The position numbers were made by a program, and so were the translations under genes. From Coptis chinensis (lineage: Eukaryota; Streptophyta; Magnoliopsida; Ranunculales; Ranunculaceae), in assembly GCA_015680905.1 (NCBI GenBank), contig CM027384.1:68083001-68147000 (forward strand): a stretch of DNA of 64,000 bases, given 5' to 3'. Below are positions 1 through 17,452 of the stretch, in pieces. The notes beneath the pieces are model-generated. The model saw nothing but the letters and a program-made list of their open reading frames with translations, made no database searches and had not been told where the DNA came from. Each line of letters begins with the position of its first letter. The first letter of the stretch is position 1.

Positions 1-1367
1 AGCCGATGACCCACTTGGAGTCTATTGCTTCCTCTGCGGTATACTCTTTCTAGAGTTCTCTTATGGATTTTTTGCCTGTTTATATCAATTGGTTGAGTTT
101 TTGTCTTGGTTAGATGTGTATATTAGTTAAATGTATACTTTTGTTTGCTTTTCTTATCTTTTTCTTTTGGATTTTCTACAACTCTATTTTCACTGGTTAC
201 TGTTTATCTAGGTACGAGCTGCAATTAAGGTGAAGGCATCTGTTATTATCGTGTTCACTTCAACTGGAAGGGCTGCAAGGTCGTACCACGTTTTTCATTT
301 TTTTTAGTGAATTTTCAGTCCAACTTGTTGGTTGAATGCTTCTCACGAGGGCCATCATTATTATTAACAAAGTGTTATATAACCAAATGACCGAGGTTTT
401 CTGACTTCTTTGTGTCCTCAGGTTTCTAACTCATTTATTCTATGACTCAGATTGATTGCGAAATATAGGCCAACAATGCCTATTCTATCAGTTGTCATCC
501 CTCGTTTAAAAACTAATCAACTCCGATGGAGTTTTACTGGCGCCTTTGAGGTACACTACTTACTGTATTCAAAGTGTTTCCTTTGCCTGAATTTTAATAT
601 TGTCTTCAAAGAACATATATATTTAATTTAGCATGAACCAGCGATGGTTTTCGAGTGCCCACTCTTACTCAGTGTCCACAGTGTGGGGGAGATGATGATT
701 TACCAGTCAACCATCTCCTTGACTCCCACGACACTGAAAATTCTGCTTTTGTGTCTTACAATCAATTTAAAATCACTTCAAGGAACTGACGTGTTAACAT
801 CGTGGTGTTGAATTTGGCAGGCAAGGCAGTCACTTGTAGTTAGAGGTCTTTTTCCCATGCTGGCAGATCCTAGACATCCTGTAAGTTGTTTCTGACTTAA
901 AGTAAATGCTTTAACTAGAGTAAAAAATTGTCTATTTATAGGTGTAAACCCAGATATTCTGAACGAATTTGCTAACTAGGTTTCTGAACTTTGGTTACTA
1001 ATGGATATTGTACTTGTCACATATGTTGCTTCGATTTCATGATGTACATGGGAATAATGGATCTCCGCTTTCCCCTGTTGACCTGAGTAGTGCTCTCCCT
1101 TCTATACTTTACCCACTGAGGATATACCTCTTTGGGGCATACTTATGACTAGCCGTCTTGCTGTCCAAATCAGTCTCATATATGCAATCTAATACTCTTC
1201 GACGAATTCTGCAGGCTGATTCTACAAGTGCGACAAGTGAGTCAGTTCTAAAGGTTGCTCTAGAACATGGCAAGGCCTCAGGTGTAATAAAGTCACACGA
1301 CCGTGTTGTCATTTTTCAGAAAGTTGGTGATGCGTCTGTTGTGAAGATTATCGAGCTTGAAGATTAG
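1..1367 (+). CDS. Pyruvate kinase, cytosolic type, C-terminal part (5' end outside window)
   Basis: Catalyses the last step of glycolysis, phosphoenolpyruvate + ADP to pyruvate + ATP, in the cytosol. Five exons join in phase: 1-38, 212-279, 451-550, 821-880 and 1215-1367, all with GT-AG introns. They give the last 138 residues. Visible stretches are [19 protein letters not shown], then [27 protein letters not shown] and the terminal [15 protein letters not shown], all characteristic of plant cytosolic pyruvate kinase. This part covers the end of the A domain and the regulatory C domain; the catalytic barrel lies to the left of the window. The in-frame ATG at 1158 lies in the last intron and is not a start. 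The stop is TAG at 1365-1367. No defect is seen. Family assignment is very secure; the isoform cannot be told. Confidence 0.93.
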
Positions 1368-1982
1368 ACTTTTCAGGCCTTGTGAATTGGGATAGTGTTT
1401 GATCTAATAGCTATCGTACGCTCAGAAACTCGTTAAATTTAAGGAAGAGCTTGTCAGTTGGTATGCACAAAACGTGTACAGTCGGGAAAAGTTATTACTC
1501 TTTGGTTGGGTATTGAATCATATCATATCCACTGTTATTCAGGCTGCATGCCTGCATCATTCGATTTCCATAAAATACAACTTATAAATGCTATTGTAGT
1601 CTACCGACTAGTGGAAAACATATTGTCAATGGCAGCAGTGAGTATAGTTTTGTTCCACATGTGGCAATTGAGCTTCCATTAGGAATTGATTATCTTTCAT
1701 GCTCCTAATGAATCACAATTAAACAACATTGTATCTCGGTACTTTTGACATAGATACTAATAACTCATTCCTTCCACTTGTGTTGAGAACTTGATGGATT
1801 CAATACAGGCCGAGTTTGGCAAAATATGGTGTGTGATCTTGAAAGATAAAACCAAACCAAAATAGATTCGAAAAGAAGAAAAGATGAGGGTAAAAAAGAG
1901 AAAGGAACAAAAAGACGTGGCACGTGAAAACAAAAAGATAAAAGTGAAAAAGAAGGCAGCGACTGAAAACACAAGAAAAAAA
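1368..1982. other. Intergenic: pyruvate kinase 3' flank and upstream region of the next gene
   Basis: No coding exon is recognised. The first few hundred bases should hold the pyruvate kinase 3' UTR. The last 120 bases are purine-rich (GAAAAGAAGAAAAG-like) and probably form the 5' leader of the small-protein gene. An ATG at 1884 is in frame with that gene and would add 33 very basic, Lys-rich residues. I prefer the ATG at 1983 because the extension looks like low-complexity leader sequence. Confidence 0.5.
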
Positions 1983-4829
1983 ATGGCAGACAAAGGCATA
2001 AGAGAAGAAGAAAATATACAAAACCCATTTTTGCCCATCGTTTCTTTCTTACAGAATCTTCATTTTGAGTTGCCTCCTCAGTTTAAGAGGAAGAAAGAGG
2101 TAAAAAAAGTGGAAAGTGAGAGTAAAGTAGTTGATTTTGTGAAAGTTGGTGATGGGAGGAATAAGAAAGAGTTTCCGGGTTTGAAGTTGGAAGGAGATGA
2201 AGGGCAACAAGGTGGTGGAAACATGTGGCAGGTTTGTCTTTCTCTCCCTAAATGTTTTTATTAGATGTATATAATTATATTATAGCTTCAAGAATTTTTT
2301 TGTTTAGTGTGAAATCACATTTGATTGCAGTGCTCTTGTCTGGTTTCGGTTAGTTTATAGGACTATTCTATTGGAAGCCAGAAATATTTGGGATCTTTAT
2401 ATTTTAGCTTTCTCTAAAACTTGAGCTGTCAGACATAGACGTGATAATGTATATCTTAGGGATGCAGCTCTCAAACAGGACTCTGACATACAGAATTCCT
2501 GAATTGTTGTTATTTTTTACCAATCTGTGTATATTTAGTCCAAGGAGTCTAGTGCTTCTGTGGGAGATTGTTATGAGAGTTTGGACAACCAAAAGATTGG
2601 CTTCAGAGAGATTTGAGGATGCTCAAGAGCACTTGGGATGCCAGTGGATTTTTTTATTATGTTACACAAAAATGTTGCCTTTTACTTTTAAGTGGACTTT
2701 TAATGGAGAACTTCTTCCTTGATTACTGGAACAGTACTACATGTCTCATTCTTGTTTCTAATGTGGACTGGTTTCGTAATTGGTCTCAGCAACCACCAAT
2801 CTGCGTCATATTTGCAATCAGGTAAGCTATGAATACTGGACTTTCAAATGGAAAATTAGCAGACAACTTGACCAGGCAGGTAGATGCTCCCTTGACCTCT
2901 TTGGTTTCAACTCTCCATATACCCAGTTCTGGCAAGCTGTACTTTTTGTCAGCATGAGAAGTTAGTTCTTTTCCAAACAGAGAACATAGATTGTTAGAGT
3001 TTTACCATTAAAGCGCCGTCACTCTTATAGAACAGAAGCAATTCTACAGCGACTGCTTCTGTGTTCTGCATCAAGTTGTAGGTTCTTGCAGTTTGTCTAT
3101 CACTCTGTTGTTTTGAATGACAATTGGTTAGTTGCATAACTCGTCACTGGTCCATAAGACCATTATAAGTGCATATGTCCATAGCCTGTAAGTCTATTTT
3201 TGATTGAAATATGCTCGAGTAACAGATCAGGCCCTGCAAAATACATGATCCTACGCTTGTCGAAATCTCAATTTATAGCAAAGAGGTTTTTCTCTCTCCT
3301 ATTCTATCCCTCTGTCTGAAACGTGAATGGCGGAACAATATGATCTACAACATCATCAAACGTGGACAAGAGATTGAGAGATGACCAAACCCATCCTGAA
3401 ATCCAAATATCTTGTCTAGTACCCCTTTAATCCCTTTAATAAGCGGCAACAAGGGCTTCTGCAATCAATCATCAATATGAACAGTTGAATAAGAGATCGA
3501 GGGTATAACAAGAGATCGAAAAATCTCGTTAGTCTAGGTTCGTGTTTGCTATTAGTGTGTGAGATTAAGAGATTTGTAAGCAAAGGAAAACATCATCATC
3601 TTGTTTTTAAAGGAAATTGATATCCACCATTTCAACCTCTTTATAGAATCTCGTTCCGATTTGGTTTTCATTCTTCTTTCGATGGCACTTGAAACTTGTA
3701 CTTTCCAGAGAAGTGCTCCCCACCTTTTTTTTTGTATCCCTGTGTATGATGCTGAGATACCATTTATAATAGGTCAGGATAAGGCTGTCTAAATCATTTT
3801 TTTTATATCTGAATGGACTCAGCAGTCATAAAACCCTTAATGATTTAGTGAAGTCATAAGAATGAAAAGGAGTGCTGCTATAATCTCATGGAGATTCTTT
3901 CTGTTGAGATCCTTGGGCCATTTAGCAATGTTATGGCCCAACCAATATATTTGAAATTATGAGGCTGTGTCTGAACCATGTTTAAAGACTAGTTGGAAGT
4001 ATGAAATCTATTCACTTTTTGTAATAAAAGTAATTATTGTTCTGTATTATTATTATTATTATTATTACTGGGCAAAAAAAAAAAATTTATTATTATTATT
4101 AGTTTTGCCCGATTTTAGGAATAGCATGGAAACGTAATATTTTATTGTGTTATACCTTTTGCTTTCTGATCCTCATTTAAAAGACAAATAAAGAAAACAA
4201 AATCGATATGTATCCTTGCGATTAAATAAATTATCTGAAGATCCTTCTTCCCTAAACACAGAAACCCTTGCAACACACACACACACACACACACACACAA
4301 GTACATGGGGTATAGTGCAGAATGTATATTTTAATTTACACGCTGTCCTTTGTTGTAATTACAACTGAAAACATGCTCAGGTTTCCTTCCAGTTATCAGC
4401 TTCTGTCTTTAGAAGACCTTTTGGTGCTCATGACAATAGAGTACAAAATTTTCCTTGTTTTAGATATATGGCCGAAATAGTCACCAGTGGGATGAATGTG
4501 ATTGCCCATGGTTGTCCACCTCTTGTAAAGTCTAGAAATCTGATGCCATATTGGTTTGATAGTGGAGCAGTTTTGTATTTGGTTTTCCCATTGGAATGAG
4601 TTGTGGGAAAGCTGACTGCTTGCTTATCACTGTTTATGCACTTCTTTCTAGTCAGTGATAGGTCTACAAATAAACCTAATTAGATCTAATTCTCTCTTTC
4701 TTCATTAAGGTCTATGCTCTTGGCGGTTTCTTGGTTGGGAGGTGGTTATGGGCCAGATGGAACGAGAGGAAGGCTGCTAAATCTGATAAAGAAGAACCCT
4801 CGGGAGACCCTGAGCCACCATCTCTTTAA
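1983..4829 (+). CDS. Small conserved plant protein with one C-terminal membrane segment
   Basis: Two exons, 1983-2231 and 4710-4829, join in phase to give 122 residues. The N-terminal half starts MADKGIREEENIQNPFLPIV and continues with SFLQNLHFELPPQF. A charged linker follows, then the exon junction in NMWQ/VYALGGFLVGRWLWARW. Residues about 84-101 form a short hydrophobic, Trp-rich segment followed by a basic and acidic tail ending GDPEPPSL. This resembles a family of short uncharacterised plant proteins, but I cannot name a function. The 2,478-bp intron is very long for so small a gene and holds only simple repeats. The start is the first ATG that gives a protein without a long Lys-rich extension; the upstream in-frame ATG at 1884 is the alternative. 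Intron placement is strongly supported by the phase and by the continuity of the hydrophobic segment. Confidence 0.75.
4047..4107. repeat. ATT/TTA trinucleotide microsatellite pair with an A tract between
   Basis: A run of ATT triplets, a short spacer with a long A tract, and a second run of TTA triplets lie inside the intron of the small-protein gene. Confidence 0.85.
4273..4299. repeat. (CA)n microsatellite
   Basis: About 13 uninterrupted CA units lie in the same intron. Confidence 0.95.
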
Positions 4830-5795
4830 AGGGTAATGAAAAGTTGAAAAAGCAACCTTTGCTTGGTGCACACTGCTTCTGATGGTTGTTCCAATCATGG
4901 GTTCTAAACATTGATAGGTGGTTGCTCATTGTTTATTGGTGGGTCTCTGTGTTCGTTACACATTCTACTATTCTAGTGCTAGATCGTATTAAATAGTTTG
5001 TTAAATTTCTTTACACAATGATTTAAGTTAAGCATGGCATTATAGTTCTTTGTTTTTAAGGTCGTAATATATTTTGAAATAAACTTGTGATGCTGAAGTG
5101 CTGATGTTGTGAAGCTTTGCTTCCTTGCGTGTAATGCATGAAAAGGTGACCACTTTCTTTACAATGGATTGTAGGTAGTATGTTTGACACTGCTCATACA
5201 GAAGTGCACAACATTGCCGTTATTAAGATTTAAAGAAAGGGCCCCAATGATGTGTAGAGCTATCATTCTAATAGATATATAACGAAAACCTCTGATCAAA
5301 CTTTTAAATTTTAAATTCCGCTAATAATATTATTGGATTCCTGCCTCCATTGATATATTTTTTTTATTCATCTCATTGGCCTCTCTTGCTCCATGAGTCA
5401 ATGTACTACTCTTGTTAATATTAATTTTTTCACTAGAACAATGCTTGTCCAAAGTCTCACCCTAATGAATCGAAATTAGATAGACCACATAGAAAAGAAA
5501 AGGGAATATGGTTCTATCATTAATTCATTACGTTATAGAAAATGTTTAGAAAAAGAATTTATATTCTTGAGCTGATCTTAGTATCTTACCATTAGTTGAG
5601 GTTAGGTCACCTGCTTCAGATTGAGCTCACCGTTAGGACTTGAGCCGTATCAAATTTATTATCAGAAGTTAGTGATATAAACTTGGTCAAAGTACACCAT
5701 TAGTTTCAAATCAGATTAGGAGAATAACAATGAAGGCAACATCAATTAGGTAGCAATATCATTGAAATGATGGTGTATATAATGATGGTTTATAT
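4830..5795. other. Intergenic, 3' flank of the small-protein gene
   Basis: AT-rich and without recognisable coding exons. It should include the 3' UTR of the small-protein gene. Nothing further is seen before the MITE at 5796. Confidence 0.4.
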
Positions 5796-6163
5796 CAAGG
5801 CCTAAAATTTCGATATTGGTTAATATATCGGTGTACCCAAAAACCGAGATATATCGGATATATCGGTTTTTTGGTGACTAGTCAAAACTATTTAAAATAT
5901 CGGAAATATCGGACATATAATATCAGAAATATCGGAAATATATTGGAAATATCGGATTTATATTTAAAAATGGTCAAAAAGTCAATTGATATATATCGAT
6001 TATATCGGTGATATAAAATTTCATATCGGAAATTCTGATATATCTCGAAAAAAAATGAGTTCAATATTCGGTGGATATATATCGGAAATATCGATATCAG
6101 TGTACCAATTTATCGAGATATATTGGAGAGATATCGGATATATCGGTGATATTTTGGGCCATG
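5796..6163. mobile_element. Non-autonomous DNA transposon (MITE), ATATCG-repeat family, copy 1
   Basis: A 368-bp element with imperfect terminal inverted repeats: CAAGGCCTAAAATTTCGATA on the left and CATGGCCCAAAATATCACCG on the right, read inward. It is flanked by a perfect 8-bp direct repeat GTTTATAT (5788-5795 and 6164-6171), as expected for hAT-type integration. The interior is almost wholly degenerate ATATCGG/ATATCGA repeats on both strands and has no transposase. The ends match those of the element at 18633-19063, so the two form one family. Superfamily hAT is inferred from the target-site length only. Confidence 0.8.
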
Positions 6164-6171
6164 GTTTATAT

Positions 6172-6711
6172 TGCAGGAGTCCTTGGTTGACAACGAAGCT
6201 GACTCCATACCATCATTCTCTACTGAACTAATCGATGTACTGTATTATATTCTTCAACTGTGGAGAACTGGAGATATTGATGCACGCTAAATTAAATTAT
6301 TTTTTTACTATTGTGGGGGACTGTAGACAAAGGTGGTGATTTTTAAAGTAGTTTAGATGTCAGTATGTGGATAGCTGGAGATACTTCATATGTATGTCAG
6401 TATGTGTCATGAACTGCGAAATCATTGACTCATAGTCATTGTAAGCCAAAAGGAGGATGGATGGTAGTAAGTTGCAGACTTCAAGGTTGATATGGGGGCT
6501 AGTAATCTAGTATAGAGAGGGCTCTCATTTTTCACGAACAGGCCATTACAAATCTTTTCACGCCCTCTGGCAATCAATCATATACTATCATAGCGATTTG
6601 ACTACTTGATCTTACGCACTCACATTAAATTTGTCCAAAAACCAATTACTGGAAACAACTCTACGAAAAAGGATTCCTGTTTTAATACATTAAACAAATA
6701 CGCCTTGCGGT
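6172..6711. other. Intergenic
   Basis: No gene is recognised. The stretch from 6380 to 6560 has mixed composition without a usable reading frame. Confidence 0.35.
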
Positions 6712-6770
6712 GTTCAACGGTATAGAGAAGATTAGCATGACCATTACACAAAAATGACATGCACATCATA
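6712..6770 (+). pseudogene. U6 snRNA pseudogene fragment
   Basis: The stretch contains the near-invariant U6 block AGAGAAGATTAGCATG (6724-6739), preceded by TTCAACGGTAT in place of the usual GGAACGATAC. After it comes a decayed match to the downstream ATGACACGCA part of U6. The 5' stem-loop is poor and no upstream USE or TATA pair with plant U6 spacing is apparent, so I call it a retrocopied or decayed U6 rather than a working gene. Confidence 0.75.
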
Positions 6771-7343
6771 ATCTTCATGTTGCGCAACAGATATAATCTG
6801 AAATTACAACCAGAAGTCCATAACTACAACATCAAACAATAAATACACTAAGGTGAAAGTGGGGGACAAAACGCACTCTATGTATAGCTGTAAACTGTGA
6901 CAAGTAGAGCCGGCCATGAGTCCATGACCCAAGCACACACCACCACAACCTTTTAAGTAGGTGGTCCACTCATAAACCCCACACCAATTTTTTGGTGGTG
7001 ACTGGTGACTGCTAGAATGCTAGTGTTGTTTTCTTTCTTTTTTTATATATAAAAAAATCTCCAACATACATTAACTAGTCAACTATTGAGTCGGATGCTC
7101 TGTTCTTTCTTTCTTTCTTTCTAACTGAAACATAGACACAGACTCATTCCTCTCTGTTCGCCGGTTGTATGTCGTGATGTTTATAATTCTAGTTACTTGT
7201 ACTTTAGTGATCCCATGGTGTCGGTTACTGCTTTGTTTCAGTGCTGCTGGCAGTTAATGATAACTCATCATCATCATGTCTTTCTTTCTTTTTCTTTACA
7301 CCACCTCATTTCACTTTAACTCAACTAGTAAACTTGTCTTGTA
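6771..7343. other. 5' flank of the NPH3-type gene
   Basis: Probable promoter and 5' UTR of the gene starting at 7344. It holds pyrimidine-rich TTTC tracts (about 7031-7046, 7104-7124 and 7278-7298), common in plant 5' leaders. There is a TATATATA stretch near 7045. No specific site can be assigned with confidence. Confidence 0.4.
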
Positions 7344-10300
7344 ATGGCTCCTTCTAAACTAGCTTCTGGGTTATACCGTCAAGGCAATAACTGGTATGTT
7401 CCGTAATCTCTGTTTTTTCAACAAATATGGTCTCTTTTTGTGCTTTTTTTGATACTTTTGATAAAAAATTATTAGTGGGTATCATTGAATTTTGAAAAGA
7501 AATGGTTTTTGGAGATCTATATTGTGTTTTGGTATGATGGGGATGAGTTTTTTTGCAATTCAATATGTTTTTAGTGATTTGGTATGAAAATTTGGAACCC
7601 CTTTACACTACTTTAGCTATGGACTATGTGTTTTGTATAACAGGTATTGTAATGCTGGTTTGCCAAGTGATGTTACCGTTGAAGTTGAGGGCGTAGTCTT
7701 TTATCTTCATAAGGTATGTTGTTTTTATCACTACTGCCGACTAGAAACAATTTAATTGGATACATTGCATTTGTTAAAAGAAGTAGAATCATGAAATTTA
7801 TAGTAATATGAATTTTCTTTTCCTACGTGTATTGGTTCAAATTGTTAATGCTGAATATCCGAGATTTAGTTTGCAATACCAAACTCGGTGCTTGACTTTA
7901 ATTATTGAAAAATCTAAAGAATTGAATTAAATGTCTTTGAAGTTTCTATGGAAAGAAAAAGTTATAAAGAAAATATCTAATTATTCTTGTTACTATAGCT
8001 GCTTCCGTGCCTTCATAAGGCTTTAAAATTCCTTGTTTGAGACATTATGGTATTATGTAAGTACTTGGGTGTTAATGGATACATTTTGCTGGAAACTTCC
8101 CATCACTTGCAAGCTTTTCTCTAAATTTTCAGATAATTGTGTGGATGGTAAAGATATTTCTTGTTTTATACTAGGATTTAGACTTTTAGAGTGATGATTT
8201 TGGTGCACCTTGAATAATGGACTTGTTTCGTTAGTGAATTCAATGCATGTAGTTTATTGAAGGTCAGGATGAAACTTGATAACAACATTCTATGCGTCAA
8301 AAAGGAAATTTACGCATTATTGACCAATGACTAGTAATAGAAGCAACTTATAGAAATATCACTAGTTCAATTCTTCTGGTGTATGAAAATGGTAGAAAAT
8401 TGATGTACATATACCTACAGTGTTAAAGTACTTACCTTATGGATTTACAAATATGTTATTTTTGTATAGATTTGAGGGCATTTCCTTTTCAGTAAAAATG
8501 TTTAAAAGAATAAAAAGAGAGAAAATAAAAGGATGGTTCTTTTGAAATAGAAACAGCAGAGGATGTTACCTCAATTTGAGAAATGAACTCGTCAAACTAC
8601 CCTTTGGAGATGGGCAATCTTTAATGTCCTATTGATTCTTGTTCTTTTTGTCGCACCTGCACTTGTATTCATCCAATAATCTGGCCTCTTGCGAGTTCTT
8701 TCACCTTTCTAAATGGATTTTTGGAATTCCAGCTACTTCTCAGTGATCATTACAAGTTGTGTTTTTCTAGTTGTTCCAACACAAGTAGATGGATGTTAAG
8801 CATCCATCCAATCTGATCAGGTCAACTTGTTGGACAAGGTGGTGGTGGTGGTCCTTTTCCATGTTGCCAACCATTGCATGCGTGCTACTTCTGTTATATT
8901 CTGTTGTAATTTTTCTTCACCATCTTCGGACAGAAAAACTGGACTCGTGTATCTTTACCGATTAAATATATTCTTAGGGATTATATTTCTATGAGATATG
9001 TTAGCCAAGGTGGAATTTCTTTTGTTTGCTAGTTATATCATGCTCTGGTATTTTGCAACTTTCATTTTTCAATTTTATGTCAAGTTTTCTTGAGTTGGAG
9101 GTTTCCTTGCAGAAGATTCCTTATAATGTTTTTTATCTGGTCTTCACTCCCCAGATATTTATGCGTTGTGCATATCCTTTTTGGTGCAATTCTTTGCACA
9201 TATATTTACCTTATTTGTTGATACTTGATGTGTATATTGTTTTACTAGGAATCCAGTCGCACTCCTCTAATTATAGTTGTATGCATTTCCAGTTTCCTCT
9301 CATGTCGAGATGTGGGAAGATCACAAATCTATTAGAGAAATCTCAAGTTATCCAGGGGGAGTCGTTCAAAATATCGTTAACTGAATTTCCTGGTGGCCCT
9401 GACACATTCTTAATTGTGGTCAAATTCTGCTATGGAGTTCGTGTGGAATTGTCACCAAAGAACATACTGTTGGTGTATTGCGCAGCAGATTTTCTCACAA
9501 TGACAGAGGAGTATGGAGAAGATAACTTATTGGCCAAGGCAGACAGTTTTTTCCATAAGACCATACTTCGTAACTGGAAGGATTGTATAATGTCTCTTCA
9601 ATATTCAGAACCTGTTATTGAAAGGGCTGAAAAGGACCAAGTAGTTGGCAAATGTTTGAATGCTCTAGCTATGATGGCGTGTACAGATCCGAGTTTGTTT
9701 GGGTGGCCCATGATGATGTATGGTAGCTTACAAAGCCCTGGTGGAAGCATCTTATGGAATGGGATAAACACAGGGGCAAGAATCAGAAGCAAAGAGTCTG
9801 ACTGGTGGTTTGAAGATATCTCGAATCTCAGTTTACCTTTATTTCAGAAACTAATTGTAACGATGAAAGAAAGAGGTATGCGAGCTGAAAACTTAGCTGG
9901 CGCCATAATGTACTATGCTAGAAAATATTTACCTGGTCTTGGTCGGTGGCAAGGTGGTCAGGTTGGCAAAACAAGAACTGTTGTAAGTCTTAGCATGACA
10001 CCTGCTCCTGTTGATCAGAAGGTTGCGCTTGAATGTATTGAAAAGCTGCTCCCTGAAAAGAAGGGGAAATCTTTTTGCCGTTTTTTACTGGGACTTCTAC
10101 GTGTTGGGATGATAGTAGGTGTCAGTAAGATATGTCAGGAATCTCTCGAGAGGCGAATTGGGATGCAACTAGACTTGGCTACCCTTGATAGCCTTCTTAT
10201 GCCTAGTTATTCAGATTCCGATACACTTTACAATACTGATTGCGTTGAACGGATGGTCCAGCATTTTATATCATCAGGACAAAGTGTAACATTTTTTTCT

Positions 10301-11797
10301 CCATCATCAGTCAACTTAGAAACATCTCCTTTATCTGGGCCGTTAAGGCGAGTGGCAAGGTTGATTGACAACTATATTGCAGAGATTGCTTCTGATGTGA
10401 ATTTGAAACCTGAAAAGTTACGATATCTTGCAGAGGCCCTTCCAGAATCTTCAAGGTCGTTGCATGATGGCCTGTATAGAGCAGTGGATATCTATTTCAA
10501 GGTTTGTATTCAATAACGTCTTTTAAAACAAAATTTTACATATTTTCGTCAATAAAGGTTTTGTTTCCCTATCACATAAAGCCGGAATAAATGGACGTTG
10601 AGAGGCTTGTGCAGAGATACTGTATCCTTCTGTTGCCCACTTTAAGGAATGCTAAATTACTAGCTTCTGTATCTCAAGCTCTCAATTAAGTATTAGTCCC
10701 TTGGACAGCTACTTTTAACCGAGGACCCTATTGTTTTTCAACATGATGATTTCGTGACCATGAGGTGGAATAGGGGATATTATCTGTGGGAAATGATGAT
10801 GTAGCAAAAATTGGGATTTATGTCATAATTGGAAGATTCACTCGATTTCCTATCAGTTGGTTGAATGTTGTCTCAGCCACTAGAGTTGCATAAGAAAAAA
10901 CATGGAGGAGGCTAGTCTTTGTACCTATATTTGCAAGTATTAACTAATCTGCTAGTTGTGGTTGATAGGTAACTGCTTCAAGTTTCCTATAGTTCACAAG
11001 TATTTGTAAGAATCATCCAAGTGGAGTCCGATTTTCAAGAACCAACCCAGTTTAGCAATCAGTAACCCTGTCTACCCTGTCTACTTGATCGCCTTTACCT
11101 GAATTATTGCAAACTATATGTAACAAATTGTTAAACAGGATGCAGACACTTGACACTTCTACTTCTGCAGATGCCTTGCTACTGTATTAGTTTTCTGCTG
11201 ACATATCTTCTCATGGTTAATGGGCAGGCACATCCTTGGCTCTCGGACAATGAGAAGGAGAAACTTTGCAACATTATTGACTATCGGAAGTTATCCATTG
11301 ATGCATGTTCCCACGCATCCCAAAATGAGCGCTTACCGCTCAGAATCGTTCTCCAAGTGCTTTTCTTTGAGCAGTTGCAGTTAAGAACAGCCCTCACTGG
11401 CTATCTCCCCGCCTTTGATGGTGAAAGTGGCCTTGCTGGTGTCGACACTGCCTCCAATGATATGGCAGGCCAAGTAGTGCAGAGAGGTGGGTGGGTTACA
11501 GTTGTCCGCGAGAATCAGGTGCTGAGAGTTGACTTTGAGAGGATGAGGTCCAGAGTTGGAGAACTAGAACAAGAATTTTGTAAAATAAAGCAAGAGATGC
11601 ACAAAGTGACAAAATCTCATAGCTTTATCAGTTCGCCACGTTTGTTTGCAAGGAAACTTGGCTGCAAGCTTCTACCAGGTCCATCAGATGCACAGGCAGA
11701 TGTAATAGAAAGTGTGGCCCCAAGCCCTAGAGCGTCAGTTGATCAGGCACATTCCAGACATCGGAAAAGCTCCTCTTCATTAAGGATTGACCCGTAG
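7344..11797 (+). CDS. BTB/POZ and NPH3 domain-containing protein
   Basis: Proteins of this family are thought to be substrate adaptors for CUL3 E3 ubiquitin ligases or plasma-membrane signalling scaffolds, as for NPH3 and RPT2 in phototropism. Four exons, 7344-7393, 7644-7713, 9293-10501 and 11228-11797, join in phase into 632 residues, a normal length for the family. Residues 1-40 carry the typical start (YRQGNNWYCNAGLPSDVTVE, then LHK). The BTB fold runs to about residue 125. The NPH3 domain begins near DWWFEDISNLSLPLF (about 210) and runs to about 500, including AHPWLSDNEKEKLCNIIDYR, then LPLRIVLQVLFFEQLQLR. A C-terminal coiled coil follows (ENQVLRVDFERMRSRVGELE), then a Ser-rich basic tail. 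The reading frame open at 9026-9292 just upstream of exon 3 is intron. No defect is seen. The exact subfamily member is not assigned. Confidence 0.92.
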
Positions 11798-12576
11798 TGG
11801 ACATGTATAAATTGTAGAAGATACATACATCAAAATTTGATGATGGGAAGAAGTTACCATCTGCTCGAGTCGTGGACATGGCATGCATGCAGCTTCGTAC
11901 AGTCATACAAATTTCCTCAATTCTTTAGGCGAAGGTGTAATCACTGGATGCCAGGTATACAACATATTTAAAATACGCCGGAGGTTTTATTTATATATTA
12001 TATACCACAGGTTTTTGTTACTAAAATGTATATGATTGATTGTGTGATATAGAACTGTACAGCTATGTGAACAATGTTTGACAATTTCGGGAGCGTGGAT
12101 GATTTTTGAGCTCCCCTGACTAAAAAATAGCTCCTTTTTTCTTTTGTTCTTCCCTTTGATTTGTATTTGATATATCCTGCATTCGAAGCAGCAAAACATG
12201 GATTTCACGATCATATAATAAAGTCCAGAGTTGTACAGCTGCTAATATATTTAACCAAGATCCTAACATGGAAACTCTTTTCACACTCATTTACTAGAAG
12301 TCCCCATAAACACCAACAAGAATCCGCGATCGCTTCTCACAAGACAGGACGCAAGCGATATATGAATACATATGTGTTTCGGAGAATCTCTCTTTGGGAA
12401 TCTTCTATTACACAGTACACACTCAAAACTCAAAATGAGAAAATAAAGCGTATGATCATTTCGGTCGCAAATATCGAAATATCGTTTCGGTTTGGATATA
12501 AAGAATAATTATTAACGGGCCCGTCACGTCCGTCCGTCTCTCTCCGCTTAACCCTAACCCTAACGTCCGTCCCATC
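11798..12576. other. Intergenic between the NPH3-type gene and the trihelix-UMP kinase gene
   Basis: Holds the 3' UTR of the NPH3-type gene and the promoter and leader of the next gene. The last 70 bases turn GC-rich, with a GGGCCC palindrome near 12518 and a telo-box at 12549-12564. Confidence 0.5.
12549..12564 (+). promoter_or_regulatory. Telo-box just upstream of a start codon
   Basis: The sequence TAACCCTAACCCTAAC lies 12 bases before the ATG at 12577. Such telomere-like motifs (AAACCCTAA core) are known in 5' regions of Arabidopsis genes for translation and ribosome biogenesis. A regulatory role here is inferred from position and motif only. Confidence 0.6.

Positions 12577-17452
<4,876 letters not shown>

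Noticed and set aside
1158-1214. ATG at 1158 as the start of a small gene
   Set aside because: It lies in the last intron of pyruvate kinase; the true exon begins at 1215.
9026-9292. Open frame running into NPH3 exon 3, as if the protein started at 9026
   Set aside because: The segment is hydrophobic and unlike the family, and the typical N-terminus is encoded in two upstream exons that join in phase to 9293 across a good acceptor.
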